NCBI GenBank assembly: GCA_937901225.1
Contig: CALCGX010000082.1
Span: forward strand, 1 to 28,329
Origin: an uncultured Bacteroidales bacterium
Lineage (GTDB): Bacteria > Bacteroidota > Bacteroidia > Bacteroidales > Paludibacteraceae
Reading direction: 5' to 3'
DNA length: 28,329 nucleotides
How positions within the stretch are numbered: the first letter of the stretch is position 1; each line of letters begins with the position of its first letter. A program made the translations under genes and the position numbers. Shown piece by piece: positions 7,201-14,607 of this stretch. A model generated the notes under the pieces. That model ran no database searches. It was not told the DNA's origin and saw only the letters and a list, made by a program, of their open reading frames with translations.

Positions 7201-8307
7201 ATGGAATCAGAAGGGTCCGTACCTTTATTATTAGTATATCTATTTCTCGCCTTAGGCGTATCGTTTTTATGTAGTCTGTTGGAGTCCGTGTTGATGTCCA
7301 CCACCTTGTCCTATATCAATCTTCGCGAAGAAGAGGGGTATAAACTCGCCAAGGTGATGAAGAAGTTCAAGACCGACACCGAGCGTCCGCTGGCTGCTAT
7401 CCTGTCGCTCAACACCATCGCCAACACCGTAGGTGCTTCTGGCGTGGGTCTGCAAGCCACCTTAATCTTCGGTAGCGCATGGTTTGGCGTTGCAAGTGGC
7501 GTCATGACTGTGCTGATATTGGTCTTTTCAGAGATTATCCCCAAAACCATCGGTACTACCTACTGGAAACACCTCATGGGCTTTGCAGCTTCGGTGATTA
7601 GTGTGCTCGTGTGGGTGCTCTTCCCTGTGGTGAAGATTATTGAGTATATCACCCGCCTTTTCCCCGAACCCGACGAAGCGGCTGTCAGCCGTGAGGAGGT
7701 GATCGCCATGGCGAATGTCGGCGAAGAAGAGGGCGTGATCGAGGAAGACGAGAACAAGATCATCCGCAATGTCATGCGTCTCAACGAGGTCAAAGCTTAC
7801 GAGATCATGACCCCTCGCGTGGTTGCAGCTATTGCTTCAGAGAAGATGACCCTGCGCGAATATTACGACAGCGATGCCTACGATCATTTCTCTCGTATCC
7901 CTGTCTATGCCGATTCGCCTGAGTTCATCACGGGCTATGTCCTCCGTGGTGACGCTTTGGAGGAACTCACTGAGGATCAGTTCCAAAAGACCCTTGGCGA
8001 GATCAAACGCTCGCTACTATATTTCAACGAGGAGATGAATGTCAGCGACATCTTCGACGCCATGCTCAAGGAGAAATCGCAGATTGGTGTCGTGATTGAC
8101 GAGTATGGTTGCTTGCAAGGTATCATCACCTTTGAGGATGTGATTGAGACGATCTTCGGTCTGGAGATTATCGACGAGATGGATGTCGTGACCGACATGC
8201 AGCAATATGCCCGCGAACGCTGGCAACTTCGCCAAAAACGCTTCAAACCTGTGGTCATGCGCAGCACACCAGAAGGCGAAAGCGAAGAAGCAAATCCACA
8301 ACTATGA
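7201..8307 (+). CDS. CNNM/CorC-type (DUF21 + CBS pair) membrane protein
   Basis: A 368-residue inner-membrane protein with the layout of CNNM-family Mg2+ or Co2+ efflux proteins, often annotated as hemolysin-related. An N-terminal DUF21 domain (about residues 8-160) has four hydrophobic stretches and the conserved LSLNTIANT, FSEIIPKT and small-residue motifs. A linker with EEGVIEEDENKII leads to two CBS domains: IMTPRVVAAIA at about 203-213, and a second containing VVIDEYGCLQGIITFEDVIE. The usual C-terminal CorC/HlyC domain is missing; the protein ends in a charged tail. CBS domains bind adenine nucleotides and couple energy state to transport. The downstream unknown gene overlaps by ATGA, so translation is likely coupled. 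The substrate ion is not shown by the sequence. Confidence 0.88.
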   Translation: MESEGSVPLLLVYLFLALGVSFLCSLLESVLMSTTLSYINLREEEGYKLAKVMKKFKTDTERPLAAILSLNTIANTVGASGVGLQATLIFGSAWFGVASGVMTVLILVFSEIIPKTIGTTYWKHLMGFAASVISVLVWVLFPVVKIIEYITRLFPEPDEAAVSREEVIAMANVGEEEGVIEEDENKIIRNVMRLNEVKAYEIMTPRVVAAIASEKMTLREYYDSDAYDHFSRIPVYADSPEFITGYVLRGDALEELTEDQFQKTLGEIKRSLLYFNEEMNVSDIFDAMLKEKSQIGVVIDEYGCLQGIITFEDVIETIFGLEIIDEMDVVTDMQQYARERWQLRQKRFKPVVMRSTPEGESEEANPQL

Positions 8308-8672
8308 TTGTACATGTAGCATCATTTTTAGAGAGTATTGGTGGTTCTATTGACAAGGACCACTACCTTCGCCCTATCCCTGGCAGAACGGGATGGGCTG
8401 CTTACTGCCGCAAACCTGAGTATTCGAAGAAGAAACAAAAGGAAATGGCAGAACGTCCTATCGTCAAAAGTTTTGCAGCAGTTAGTGCTGAAGCCAGCGC
8501 TATATTGAAAGACCCTGTTCGTCGTGCTGAATGGGAGGCGAAGTATCGGGCTGCTTTGCGCGAAGCGAGCAAGCACCAACGCATGCCTGATACGAAAGGA
8601 AAGCCGTATGTACCTGGAAGGTTGTGCGATTTTGTAAGGAAGGAGTTGGCGAAGCAAGTAAAAGAGGGATAA
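8304..8672 (+). CDS. Small basic protein of unknown function, coupled to the CNNM gene
   Basis: A 122-residue, Lys/Arg-rich protein with no recognised family. It has no signal peptide and no membrane segment. The middle is predicted to be helical (about residues 45-95, with alternating Ala, Glu and Lys), and the C-terminal part includes YVPGRLCDFVRKELAKQ. The ATG overlaps the stop codon of the upstream CNNM gene in an ATGA arrangement, which strongly supports this start and co-translation. Coding is further supported by clean housekeeping-like codon use. The context suggests a partner or regulator of the transporter, but the sequence does not show a role. Confidence 0.75.
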   Translation: MIVHVASFLESIGGSIDKDHYLRPIPGRTGWAAYCRKPEYSKKKQKEMAERPIVKSFAAVSAEASAILKDPVRRAEWEAKYRAALREASKHQRMPDTKGKPYVPGRLCDFVRKELAKQVKEG

Positions 8673-8727
8673 TATGCACGTAGATAGTACGGAGAAGTTA
8701 TTGTGATCCTATAGTATTGTCACGTCG

Positions 8728-8782
8728 AGGTTCCAATCAGGTTCCAATCAGGTTCCAATGAGGTTCCAATGAGGTTCCAATG
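8728..8782. repeat. 11-bp tandem repeat, five copies (AGGTTCCAATS)
   Basis: Five uninterrupted 11-base units: AGGTTCCAATC twice, then AGGTTCCAATG three times. The array lies in the 232-nt gap between two convergent genes, upstream of a strong hairpin terminator. No ORF of note crosses it. The rest of the gap (8673-8727 and 8783-8849) shows nothing further. Confidence 0.95.
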
Positions 8783-8849
8783 GAGACAGGTGGCATACAA
8801 GGGGCAAATAACGGGGAAGAAAAGGGAATACTAGGTAGATAAAATACAA

Positions 8850-8880
8850 ACACAGGTATGCCAGAGAGGCATACCTGTGT
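8850..8880. terminator. Bidirectional intrinsic terminator
   Basis: ACACAGGTATGCC (8850-8862) and GGCATACCTGTGT (8868-8880) form a perfect 13-bp stem with loop AGAGA. TGTTTTGTT follows on the plus strand, and on the minus strand TTTGTATTTT follows. It serves both the folD-CNNM operon (+) and the lipoprotein genes (-). Confidence 0.9.
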
Positions 8881-8904
8881 TGTTTTGTTGAAAATAAAAA
8901 TGAG

Positions 8905-9711
8905 CTATTGCTCTTTATAGTATGATAAAAAGACTGAAATTTCTGCTTCTGTAGAAGAAGCATTCTTGAGTTGGTTCTCAAGAGTAGGATATAAACTTCC
9001 TTTAGAATTTAAATACGAAATAACAACCATTTGTATTTTTTGCAAGTTGAGGATATTCTCTTGCGCTTGGGGCACAGATTTATATATGTTATTATATTTT
9101 GTGAACACCTGACCTCCAGAATAATAATTTGTCAACTTTACAATTTGCTTGTGCACTTGCTCACACTTTTGGATATCTTCAGGACTCGCCATTGGTTGTG
9201 TAGATTGAATATTTATTGTTTCTACTTCTTGAGCGGCAACACTGGCATTTGAATTGTTGGTTGGTTTGGCAGTAACTGTAGTAGTATGAGTATTGGTGGG
9301 ACGGTAAGATTCTGATACTGTAGGATTTCCATGCTCATCTAAAAACTCAATAATTGTTGCACGAGCAGCCACGTGTTGAACTCTTTTTGGAAAGCCAAAC
9401 AATAGGCGAAATATGTTGGTAGATTCTCTGCGAACTTCTTCTATTACCACATTAATCAAAACTTGACTACCAGTTAGTTGTGCTTTTCTCAATAATTCGC
9501 CATAAGCACTGCTTGCTACATCAGCACGCGATAATCTCGTGTTGTTTACATCAACAATAGCTTCTACATCACGCACAACGCGGAAATTTGCTTTGTCTAA
9601 AACCACGGTACTTTGAGCACCAAAATTGTTTCGTGCATAAGGATGATAAGTGCCTACTGCACAACTGGTAGCAACAAGTGCTACGACCAAAAGAATACTA
9701 ACTTTTCTCAT
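8905..9711 (-). CDS. Predicted outer-membrane lipoprotein, DUF6567-like N-terminal half
   Basis: A 268-residue lipoprotein. The N-terminus is MRKVSILLVVALVATSC, with a lipobox ending at Cys17, so it should be lipidated after signal peptidase II cleavage. Residues ~35-125 (VVLDKANFRVV, then SSAYGELLRKAQLTGSQVLINVVIEE) resemble the small Bacteroidota lipoprotein domain I recall as DUF6567; this is a memory-based match. Residues ~140-175 are Thr/Asn/Ser-rich and low complexity, probably a linker. The rest (about 180-268) looks helical with no known domain. It lies 21 nt downstream of a second lipoprotein gene, so the two form an operon ending at the terminator at 8850-8880. Confidence 0.8.
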   Translation of the reverse strand: MRKVSILLVVALVATSCAVGTYHPYARNNFGAQSTVVLDKANFRVVRDVEAIVDVNNTRLSRADVASSAYGELLRKAQLTGSQVLINVVIEEVRRESTNIFRLLFGFPKRVQHVAARATIIEFLDEHGNPTVSESYRPTNTHTTTVTAKPTNNSNASVAAQEVETINIQSTQPMASPEDIQKCEQVHKQIVKLTNYYSGGQVFTKYNNIYKSVPQAQENILNLQKIQMVVISYLNSKGSLYPTLENQLKNASSTEAEISVFLSYYKEQ

Positions 9712-9732
9712 AATTGATTGAATTTTATAAGG

Positions 9733-10089
9733 TTAATAATATAACTCTGCTTCTATAATAAATCCTTCTCCCCAGTCTTTTTCCCACCAATAGCCATCAT
9801 TTGTATTGACCATTTTGGTGATATATACATATCTTGCACCTGCTCTAGCTGCTTTCTTTTGCAACACATGAGTTGCCTTTGAAGCATTATTTGATCTAAA
9901 AAAAGTGTGGTCATTTGGAACAATAGATATAGTTCCGATATACTTAGCATTTGCAGGTATTTGCTCTACAATTGCAGCAAAATCATTCGGTTTGTAGTAG
10001 GCATTTGTACGAACGATGGGTACAAAAGCAGGTGAGCAACCGACAAATACTAAACAGATAAAACCAATTAATAATTTCCAATTTTTCAT
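9733..10089 (-). CDS. Small predicted lipoprotein
   Basis: A 118-residue protein with a short basic start and hydrophobic stretch ending in VFVGC, a lipobox with Cys18. The mature part contains AKYIGTISI, then a segment with ATHVLQKKAARAGARYVYI, which loosely recalls small envelope lipoproteins of the RcsF or DUF4156 kind (a repeated 'more than one component, which residues are unknown' fold). This is a weak resemblance only. It is the first gene of the minus-strand lipoprotein pair. No clear promoter lies in the 35 nt just upstream. Transcription may come by read-through from the RNA element at 10124-10326. Confidence 0.75.
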   Translation of the reverse strand: MKNWKLLIGFICLVFVGCSPAFVPIVRTNAYYKPNDFAAIVEQIPANAKYIGTISIVPNDHTFFRSNNASKATHVLQKKAARAGARYVYITKMVNTNDGYWWEKDWGEGFIIEAELYY

Positions 10090-10123
10090 AATTCAATATT
10101 TTATAATAGTTAATGATACACAC

Positions 10124-10149
10124 AAAAAACGTGAGCCAACTGCTATTGG
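10124..10149 (-). terminator. Terminator-like 3' end of the RNA element
   Basis: On the minus strand GGCTCACGT is followed directly by a U run (GTTTTTTG, 10131-10123). The CTCACGT segment can pair with ACGTGGGC at 10200-10193, closing a stem-loop that ends in the U tract. The same ACGTGGGC can instead pair with GCTCACGT at 10212-10205, which would unmake this terminator. Confidence 0.55.
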
Positions 10150-10326
10150 TTCTTTCGGGCATCCACTCCCTCGCCTTCCAATATGCAGAAAAGCCCACGT
10201 ATAAACGTGAGCGTTTCGCAATATTCTCGGAAAGGCTATTCAAAATGTGGATGATTGAAAGAATCCTCAAATAAAGCAAACGCTTTTAATCATATGTCTG
10301 CCAAACCGATTGCTCGGATTTGCGGC
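10124..10326 (-). ncRNA. Candidate ~200-nt structured RNA (6S-like, or an attenuator leader)
   Basis: A consensus promoter (10360-10329) and a terminator-like end (10137-10124) bracket about 200 nt with no convincing ORF. On the minus strand the RNA folds into clear helices: CCGA-GCAA-TCGG (10317-10306), AAAGC-GTTT-GCTTT (10286-10273), GCTCACGT-TTAT-ACGTGGGC (10212-10193, one G-U pair), and CTGCATATTGG with CCAATAGCAG (10188-10178 with 10149-10140). The G-U pair would be a mismatch if read from the plus strand, which favours the minus strand. The length, promoter strength and terminator fit a 6S-like regulatory RNA. The alternative is a leader controlling the lipoprotein genes. No known riboswitch core was recognised. 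Confidence 0.55.
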
Positions 10327-10328
10327 TG

Positions 10329-10360
10329 CAAAATTACGAAAAAAAATGTATATATGCAAG
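10329..10360 (-). promoter_or_regulatory. Promoter for the minus-strand RNA and possibly the lipoprotein genes
   Basis: On the minus strand CTTG (10360-10357), 20 bases, TAATTTTG (10336-10329). The 44-bp block 10319-10362 matches the uvrA promoter block 4659-4702 at about 41 positions, including a TTTGCGGCTGCAAA near-palindrome at the start site and an A-tract spacer. The plus-strand DNA from 10363 to 10502 shows nothing else recognisable. Confidence 0.75.
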
Positions 10361-10502
10361 AACATGTAAAAAAATGTTGTTTATTCTTAGGCAACAAGTC
10401 CACAATCGCTAGCGATATAACACATGAATTGAAGATAAAAAGCCAATAACTGACAAGTATAAAATACAATATAAAAATAGTTTGAAAATTATATAACAAC
10501 GA

Positions 10503-10534
10503 TTTGCATATTTCAAAAAAAAGTAGTACCTTTG
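10503..10534 (+). promoter_or_regulatory. Promoter of the purT-purB-purA-carA-carB cluster
   Basis: TTTG (10503-10506), 20 bases including an A-tract, TACCTTTG (10527-10534). Transcription would begin near 10541 with a ~33-nt leader before the purT ATG. No further consensus promoter was found until 19654, so this one probably serves the whole cluster. Confidence 0.85.
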
Positions 10535-10573
10535 CAACCCGAAATAAGGACAACAATATAACACTATATTTAC

Positions 10574-11767
10574 ATGAATTTCGGAACTCCCCTTACCTCT
10601 GTAGCCACCAAAGCTCTCTTGCTGGGAAGTGGCGAATTGGGCAAAGAAGTTGCCCTTGAGCTCCAACGCTATGGTGTGGAAGTGATTGCGTGCGATAAGT
10701 ACGAGAATGCTCCGGCTATGCAAGTGGCTCACCGCTCACATGTATTCAACATGTTGGACGGCGCAAAACTCCGCCAAGTGATTGAGCAAGAGCAACCAAC
10801 TATGATTATCCCTGAAGTAGAAGCTATTGCTACCCCTACTCTCGTCGAATTAGAAAAAGAAGGTTACCGCGTTATCCCTACGGCTAACGCGGCTTTTTTA
10901 ACTATGAACCGTGAGGCCATCCGCCGCATGGCAGCCGAAGAGTTGGGTTTGCCTACTGCCAGATATAAGTTCGCTGACACCCATGAGGAGTACCTCGTAG
11001 CCATCGAGGAGATTGGTATCCCATGCGTGGTGAAGCCAATCATGTCGTCTTCTGGTCATGGTCAATCGACTGTGAAAAGCGAGGCAGATATTGAGCCAGC
11101 ATGGACCGAATCGCAAATGGGCGGTCGCGCTGGTGCAGGTCGCGTGATTGTAGAAGGCTTTGTGCATTTCGACTACGAGATCACCCTCTTGACCGTGCGC
11201 CACGCAGGTGGCACAACCTTCCTCAAGCCTATCGGTCACCACCAAGTGGATGGCGACTACCGCGAGTCATGGCAACCACAAACCATGAGCGAGACGGCTA
11301 TTGCACAAGCAGAGGATATCGCGAAGAAAGTGACCGATGCCTTGGGCGGATATGGTATCTTCGGCGTGGAGATGTTCGTTGAGGGTGACCATGTAATCTT
11401 CTCAGAGGTGAGTCCTCGTCCACACGATACAGGTATGGTGACGATGATCTCACAAGACTTGTCCGAGTTTGCGTTGCACGCGCGTGCCGTATTGGGCTTG
11501 CCAATCCCTGAAGTACGCTTCTTCGGCGCAAGCGCATCGAAGGCGATTGTCGTAGAAGGTGATGCGACGGAAGTAGTATTCAGCGGCGTGGAAGAAGCCT
11601 TGGCTATGCCCGGCGTGCAAGTGCGCTTCTTTGGCAAACCAGAGGTACACGGACACCGTCGTTATGGCGTGATCCTAGCTACCGATGAGAATACAGACAA
11701 AGCCGTAGCGAAAGCCATTGAGGCATTTAACTGCATCAAAGTCGCAGGCGACTTGAAGACAGTATAA
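10574..11767 (+). CDS. purT: Formate-dependent phosphoribosylglycinamide formyltransferase (PurT)
   Basis: PurT makes formyl-GAR from GAR, formate and ATP, the third step of purine synthesis. It is an alternative to folate-dependent PurN. The 397 residues match the family. The N-domain has LLLGSGELGKEVALE (about residues 15-29), followed by VIACDKYENAPAMQVA and IPEVEAIAT. The ATP-grasp part has VVKPIMSSSGHGQS (about residues 154-167), the FDYEITLLTVRH segment, GIFGVEMF and SEVSPRPHDTGMVT with the metal-binding Glu. The C-terminal domain ends with GHRRYGVILAT. The ATG at 10574 is the only sensible start. It is first in the cluster, 146 nt upstream of purB. Needing formate fits an anaerobic fermentative habitat, which is inference. 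Confidence 0.97.
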   Translation: MNFGTPLTSVATKALLLGSGELGKEVALELQRYGVEVIACDKYENAPAMQVAHRSHVFNMLDGAKLRQVIEQEQPTMIIPEVEAIATPTLVELEKEGYRVIPTANAAFLTMNREAIRRMAAEELGLPTARYKFADTHEEYLVAIEEIGIPCVVKPIMSSSGHGQSTVKSEADIEPAWTESQMGGRAGAGRVIVEGFVHFDYEITLLTVRHAGGTTFLKPIGHHQVDGDYRESWQPQTMSETAIAQAEDIAKKVTDALGGYGIFGVEMFVEGDHVIFSEVSPRPHDTGMVTMISQDLSEFALHARAVLGLPIPEVRFFGASASKAIVVEGDATEVVFSGVEEALAMPGVQVRFFGKPEVHGHRRYGVILATDENTDKAVAKAIEAFNCIKVAGDLKTV

Positions 11768-11913
11768 AGATCGGCTACGCCTGGAGATGGTAGATCGGGC
11801 GGAGCCCTGGAGACTACAGCGAAGCGAACCACAGTGTAGCGATAGCGAAACGATCTACAACGAAGTGATCTACAGTGTAGCGATAGCGAAACGAACTAAA
11901 TAAAATACAATAT
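11768..11913. repeat. Repeat-rich purT-purB spacer with a 23-bp direct repeat
   Basis: ACAGTGTAGCGATAGCGAAACGA occurs at 11831-11853 and again at 11872-11894, 41 nt apart (start to start). Related GCGAAGCGAAC and CGAAGTGATCTAC phrases fill the rest. The spacer is non-coding and carries no clear terminator, so read-through into purB is expected. Confidence 0.8.
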
Positions 11914-13206
11914 ATGATTGAACGTTACAGCCGCGCAGTCATGCGCAACATTTGGACAGAAGAGAATAAGTTCAACGCTTATCTCGAAGTAGAAATCTTG
12001 GCTGCAGAAGCATGGAGCACCCTGGGCGTAGTGCCAGCAGAGGATGTGAAGTTGCTTCGCGAAAAAGCCACTTTTGATGTAAACCGCATCCACGAGATCG
12101 AAGAGATCACCCGTCATGATGTGGTAGCATTTACCCGCGCCGTGAGCGAGAGTTTGGGTGAGGAGCGCAAATGGGTACACTATGGATTGACCTCTACCGA
12201 CGTGGTAGATACTGCTAATGGTTATCTCTTGAAACAAGCCAACGAGATTCTTCGCAAGGACCTCCACTCATTCCTCGAGGTTTTGAAACGCCGTGCGAAC
12301 GAGTTTAAGTACACCCCAGTGATTGGTCGTACCCACGGTATGCACGCGGACGTGAGCAGCTTCGGTTTGAAATGGGCATTGTGGTACGAGGAGATGCGCC
12401 GCAATATCGAGCGCTTTGAGATGGCAGCCAAAGGCGTAGAGGCAGGTAAATTGTCAGGCGCAGTAGGTAACTACGCGAATATTCCACCAGCCATCCAAAC
12501 CTATGTATGCGAGCACCTCGGCATCGAGTCTGCGGCTATCGCAACACAAGTATTGGGTCGTGACCGCCATGCGTTCTACTTGGCTACTTTGGCAGTGATC
12601 GCAGGTACCTTGGAGCAAATGGCATTGGAGGTACGCAATATGCAACGCCAAGAGGTACGCGAAGTGGAAGAGGCTTTCAAGAAAGGACAAAAAGGTTCAT
12701 CTGCCATGCCACACAAGCGCAATCCTATCTCCTCTGAAAATATATGCGGATGCGCGCGCGTGATGCGTGGATATATGTGCACCGCGAGCGAGAACATCGC
12801 ATTGTGGCATGAGCGTGATATCAGCCACTCATCTACCGAGCGTATCGTATTGCCAGATGCAACGATGCTCTTGGACTATATGTTGGCACGCTTCGAGGGT
12901 ATCCTTGACAACCTCGTGGTGTATCCAGAGAACATGCTCCACAATATTGGTCTAACCCACGGCGCCATCTTTGCGCAACGCGTGATGAATGCGCTCATTG
13001 AGAAAGGCTTTGTGCGTGAACAAGCATACGACCTCGTACAACCTGTAGCGATGAAGACGCTGATGGAAGGCGGTGAGATGCAAGAGAACCTCAAACTCAC
13101 CGAAGGCGTAACAGCGCACCTCACTAACGAGGAGATTGATGCATGCTTCAGTTTGGATTACTACATGAAGAATGTGGATTATATATTCCAACAGGTTGGA
13201 ATTTAG
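11914..13206 (+). CDS. purB: Adenylosuccinate lyase (PurB)
   Basis: PurB cleaves fumarate from SAICAR and from adenylosuccinate, so it acts both in IMP synthesis and in AMP formation. The 430-residue protein belongs to the fumarase/aspartase superfamily. It begins MIERYSRAVMRNIWTEENKF. THGMHADVSSFGLKWAL (about residues 139-155) carries a catalytic His. The superfamily signature GSSAMPHKRNPISSENI holds the mobile-loop serine (about residues 261-277). HYGLTSTDVVDTA near residue 88 matches the substrate-binding segment. Length and ends are normal. It lies 38 nt upstream of purA, which makes its adenylosuccinate substrate, and both are probably on the purT transcript. Confidence 0.97.
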   Translation: MIERYSRAVMRNIWTEENKFNAYLEVEILAAEAWSTLGVVPAEDVKLLREKATFDVNRIHEIEEITRHDVVAFTRAVSESLGEERKWVHYGLTSTDVVDTANGYLLKQANEILRKDLHSFLEVLKRRANEFKYTPVIGRTHGMHADVSSFGLKWALWYEEMRRNIERFEMAAKGVEAGKLSGAVGNYANIPPAIQTYVCEHLGIESAAIATQVLGRDRHAFYLATLAVIAGTLEQMALEVRNMQRQEVREVEEAFKKGQKGSSAMPHKRNPISSENICGCARVMRGYMCTASENIALWHERDISHSSTERIVLPDATMLLDYMLARFEGILDNLVVYPENMLHNIGLTHGAIFAQRVMNALIEKGFVREQAYDLVQPVAMKTLMEGGEMQENLKLTEGVTAHLTNEEIDACFSLDYYMKNVDYIFQQVGI

Positions 13207-13244
13207 TTTAGAGTTTAGTATTTAGAGATTAAAGGCAAGATTAT

Positions 13245-14498
13245 ATGAAAAAAGTAGATGTCGTATTAGGCATGCAATGGGGCGATGAAGGCAAAGGTAA
13301 GATCGTCGATGTATTGACCCCACGTTATGAAGCCGTTGCACGTTTCCAAGGTGGACCAAACGCAGGTCATAGCTTGTATTTCGGCGACAAGAGCTTCGTG
13401 TTACACACCGTTCCATCTGGTATCTTCCGTGATGGTACTACCAATATCATTGGTAATGGTGTAGTGATTGACCCAATTATCCTCATGGAGGAGATCCACG
13501 CTATCGAGGCGATGGAGGTGGATGTTAAGAGCCGTTTGCAAATCGCTAAACGTGCGAACCTCATCCTCCCTACTCACCGTATGTTGGATGCTGCTTCTGA
13601 GAAGAAGAAAGGCGATAAGAAAGTAGGAACGACCGGAAAAGGTATTGGTCCTACCTATACCGATAAGATTGCACGCAATGGTCTCCGCGTTGGTGATATC
13701 CTTCGTCCAGACTTTTTGGATCGCTACAACGCACTCCGCGCTGCTCACCAAGAGCTACTCGGCGGCATTGAATTGCCAGACGACAGCGCATGGCTTGGTG
13801 CCATCGAAGAGATGAAGCAATTCCCTATCCTTGATAATGAGGTGGTGGTTAACCAAATGCTTAAGGACGACAAAGGTATCTTGGCTGAAGGCGCTCAAGG
13901 CTCATTGCTTGACGTGGACTTCGGTACCTACCCATTTGTAACTTCTAGCAACACCCTCTGCGCTGGTGCATGTACGGGTCTAGGTGTGGCTCCACAACAT
14001 ATTGGCGAAGTATACGGTATCTTCAAAGCATACTGCACACGCGTAGGCGAAGGTCCATTCCCAACCGAGCTCTTTGACGAGGTAGGCGAGGAGTTGCGTA
14101 AGATCGGTCACGAATTTGGCGCTACTACAGGTCGTCCACGCCGTTGCGGTTGGCTCGACCTCGTAGCACTCAAATACACCGTGATGATGAACGGCGCTAC
14201 ATCGCTTATCATGATGAAGAGCGACGTGCTCAACGACTTTGAGACCATCAAGGTGTGCGTGGGCTATGAGCTCAATGGCGAGAAGATCGACTACTTCCCA
14301 TTTGAGGCTGACGCAGACAATATCAAACCTATCTACAAGGAGTTCCCAGGATGGAAGTGCGACGTATCTGTATGCCGCACCTACGAGGAGTTGCCTAAAG
14401 AGCTTAAGGAGTATATCGCATACATTGAGCAAGAGACGGGTGTTAGCATCGATGTAGTATCTGTAGGTCCAGATCGTAGTGAGACAATTTTGAGATAA
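13245..14498 (+). CDS. purA: Adenylosuccinate synthetase (PurA)
   Basis: PurA joins IMP and aspartate using GTP to give adenylosuccinate, the first step from IMP to AMP. The 417 residues match the family. The N-terminus has VVLGMQWGDEGKGKIVD, the GTP P-loop with the catalytic Asp. NAGHS follows with the catalytic His; the usual residue after it is Thr, a conservative change. Further motifs are HTVPSGI, GTTGKGIGP, EGAQGSLLDVDFGTYPFV, TTGRPRRCGWLD and, near the C-terminus, SVGPDR. The 38-nt purB-purA gap is a short TTTAGAGTTTAG-type simple repeat. The ~105-bp dispersed repeat starts 1 nt after its stop codon. Confidence 0.97.
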   Translation: MKKVDVVLGMQWGDEGKGKIVDVLTPRYEAVARFQGGPNAGHSLYFGDKSFVLHTVPSGIFRDGTTNIIGNGVVIDPIILMEEIHAIEAMEVDVKSRLQIAKRANLILPTHRMLDAASEKKKGDKKVGTTGKGIGPTYTDKIARNGLRVGDILRPDFLDRYNALRAAHQELLGGIELPDDSAWLGAIEEMKQFPILDNEVVVNQMLKDDKGILAEGAQGSLLDVDFGTYPFVTSSNTLCAGACTGLGVAPQHIGEVYGIFKAYCTRVGEGPFPTELFDEVGEELRKIGHEFGATTGRPRRCGWLDLVALKYTVMMNGATSLIMMKSDVLNDFETIKVCVGYELNGEKIDYFPFEADADNIKPIYKEFPGWKCDVSVCRTYEELPKELKEYIAYIEQETGVSIDVVSVGPDRSETILR

Positions 14499-14600
14499 AA
14501 TATTGAACCAAGAACAAGGAACAAAGAGCCAAGACAAATTAGTTTAGTGCAGTCAATAGCAATAAATCTTGACTCCTGAATCCCGGCTCCTGAATCAAAA
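14499..14600 (+). repeat. ~105-bp dispersed repeat, copy 2 (purA-carA gap)
   Basis: This copy opens AATATTGAACCAAGAAC directly behind the purA stop and aligns along its length with the element at 6223-6328, sharing the GGAACAAAGA, CCAAGACAAAT and AATAAATCTT blocks. The right arm differs more (GACTCCTGAATCCCGGCTCC). It stops just before AGAATATATG at the carA start. Confidence 0.75.
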
Positions 14601-14607
14601 AGAATAT

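Noticed and set aside
8728..8782. CRISPR array
   Set aside because: Units are 11 bp with no spacers, and no cas genes are near.
9983..10279. Minus-strand ORF of 98 codons across the RNA element
   Set aside because: It starts inside the structured region, runs into the first lipoprotein gene in another frame, and the helices explain the conservation better.
13207..13244. Terminator between purB and purA
   Set aside because: The 38 nt are a TTTAGAG-type simple repeat without a stem and T tract.
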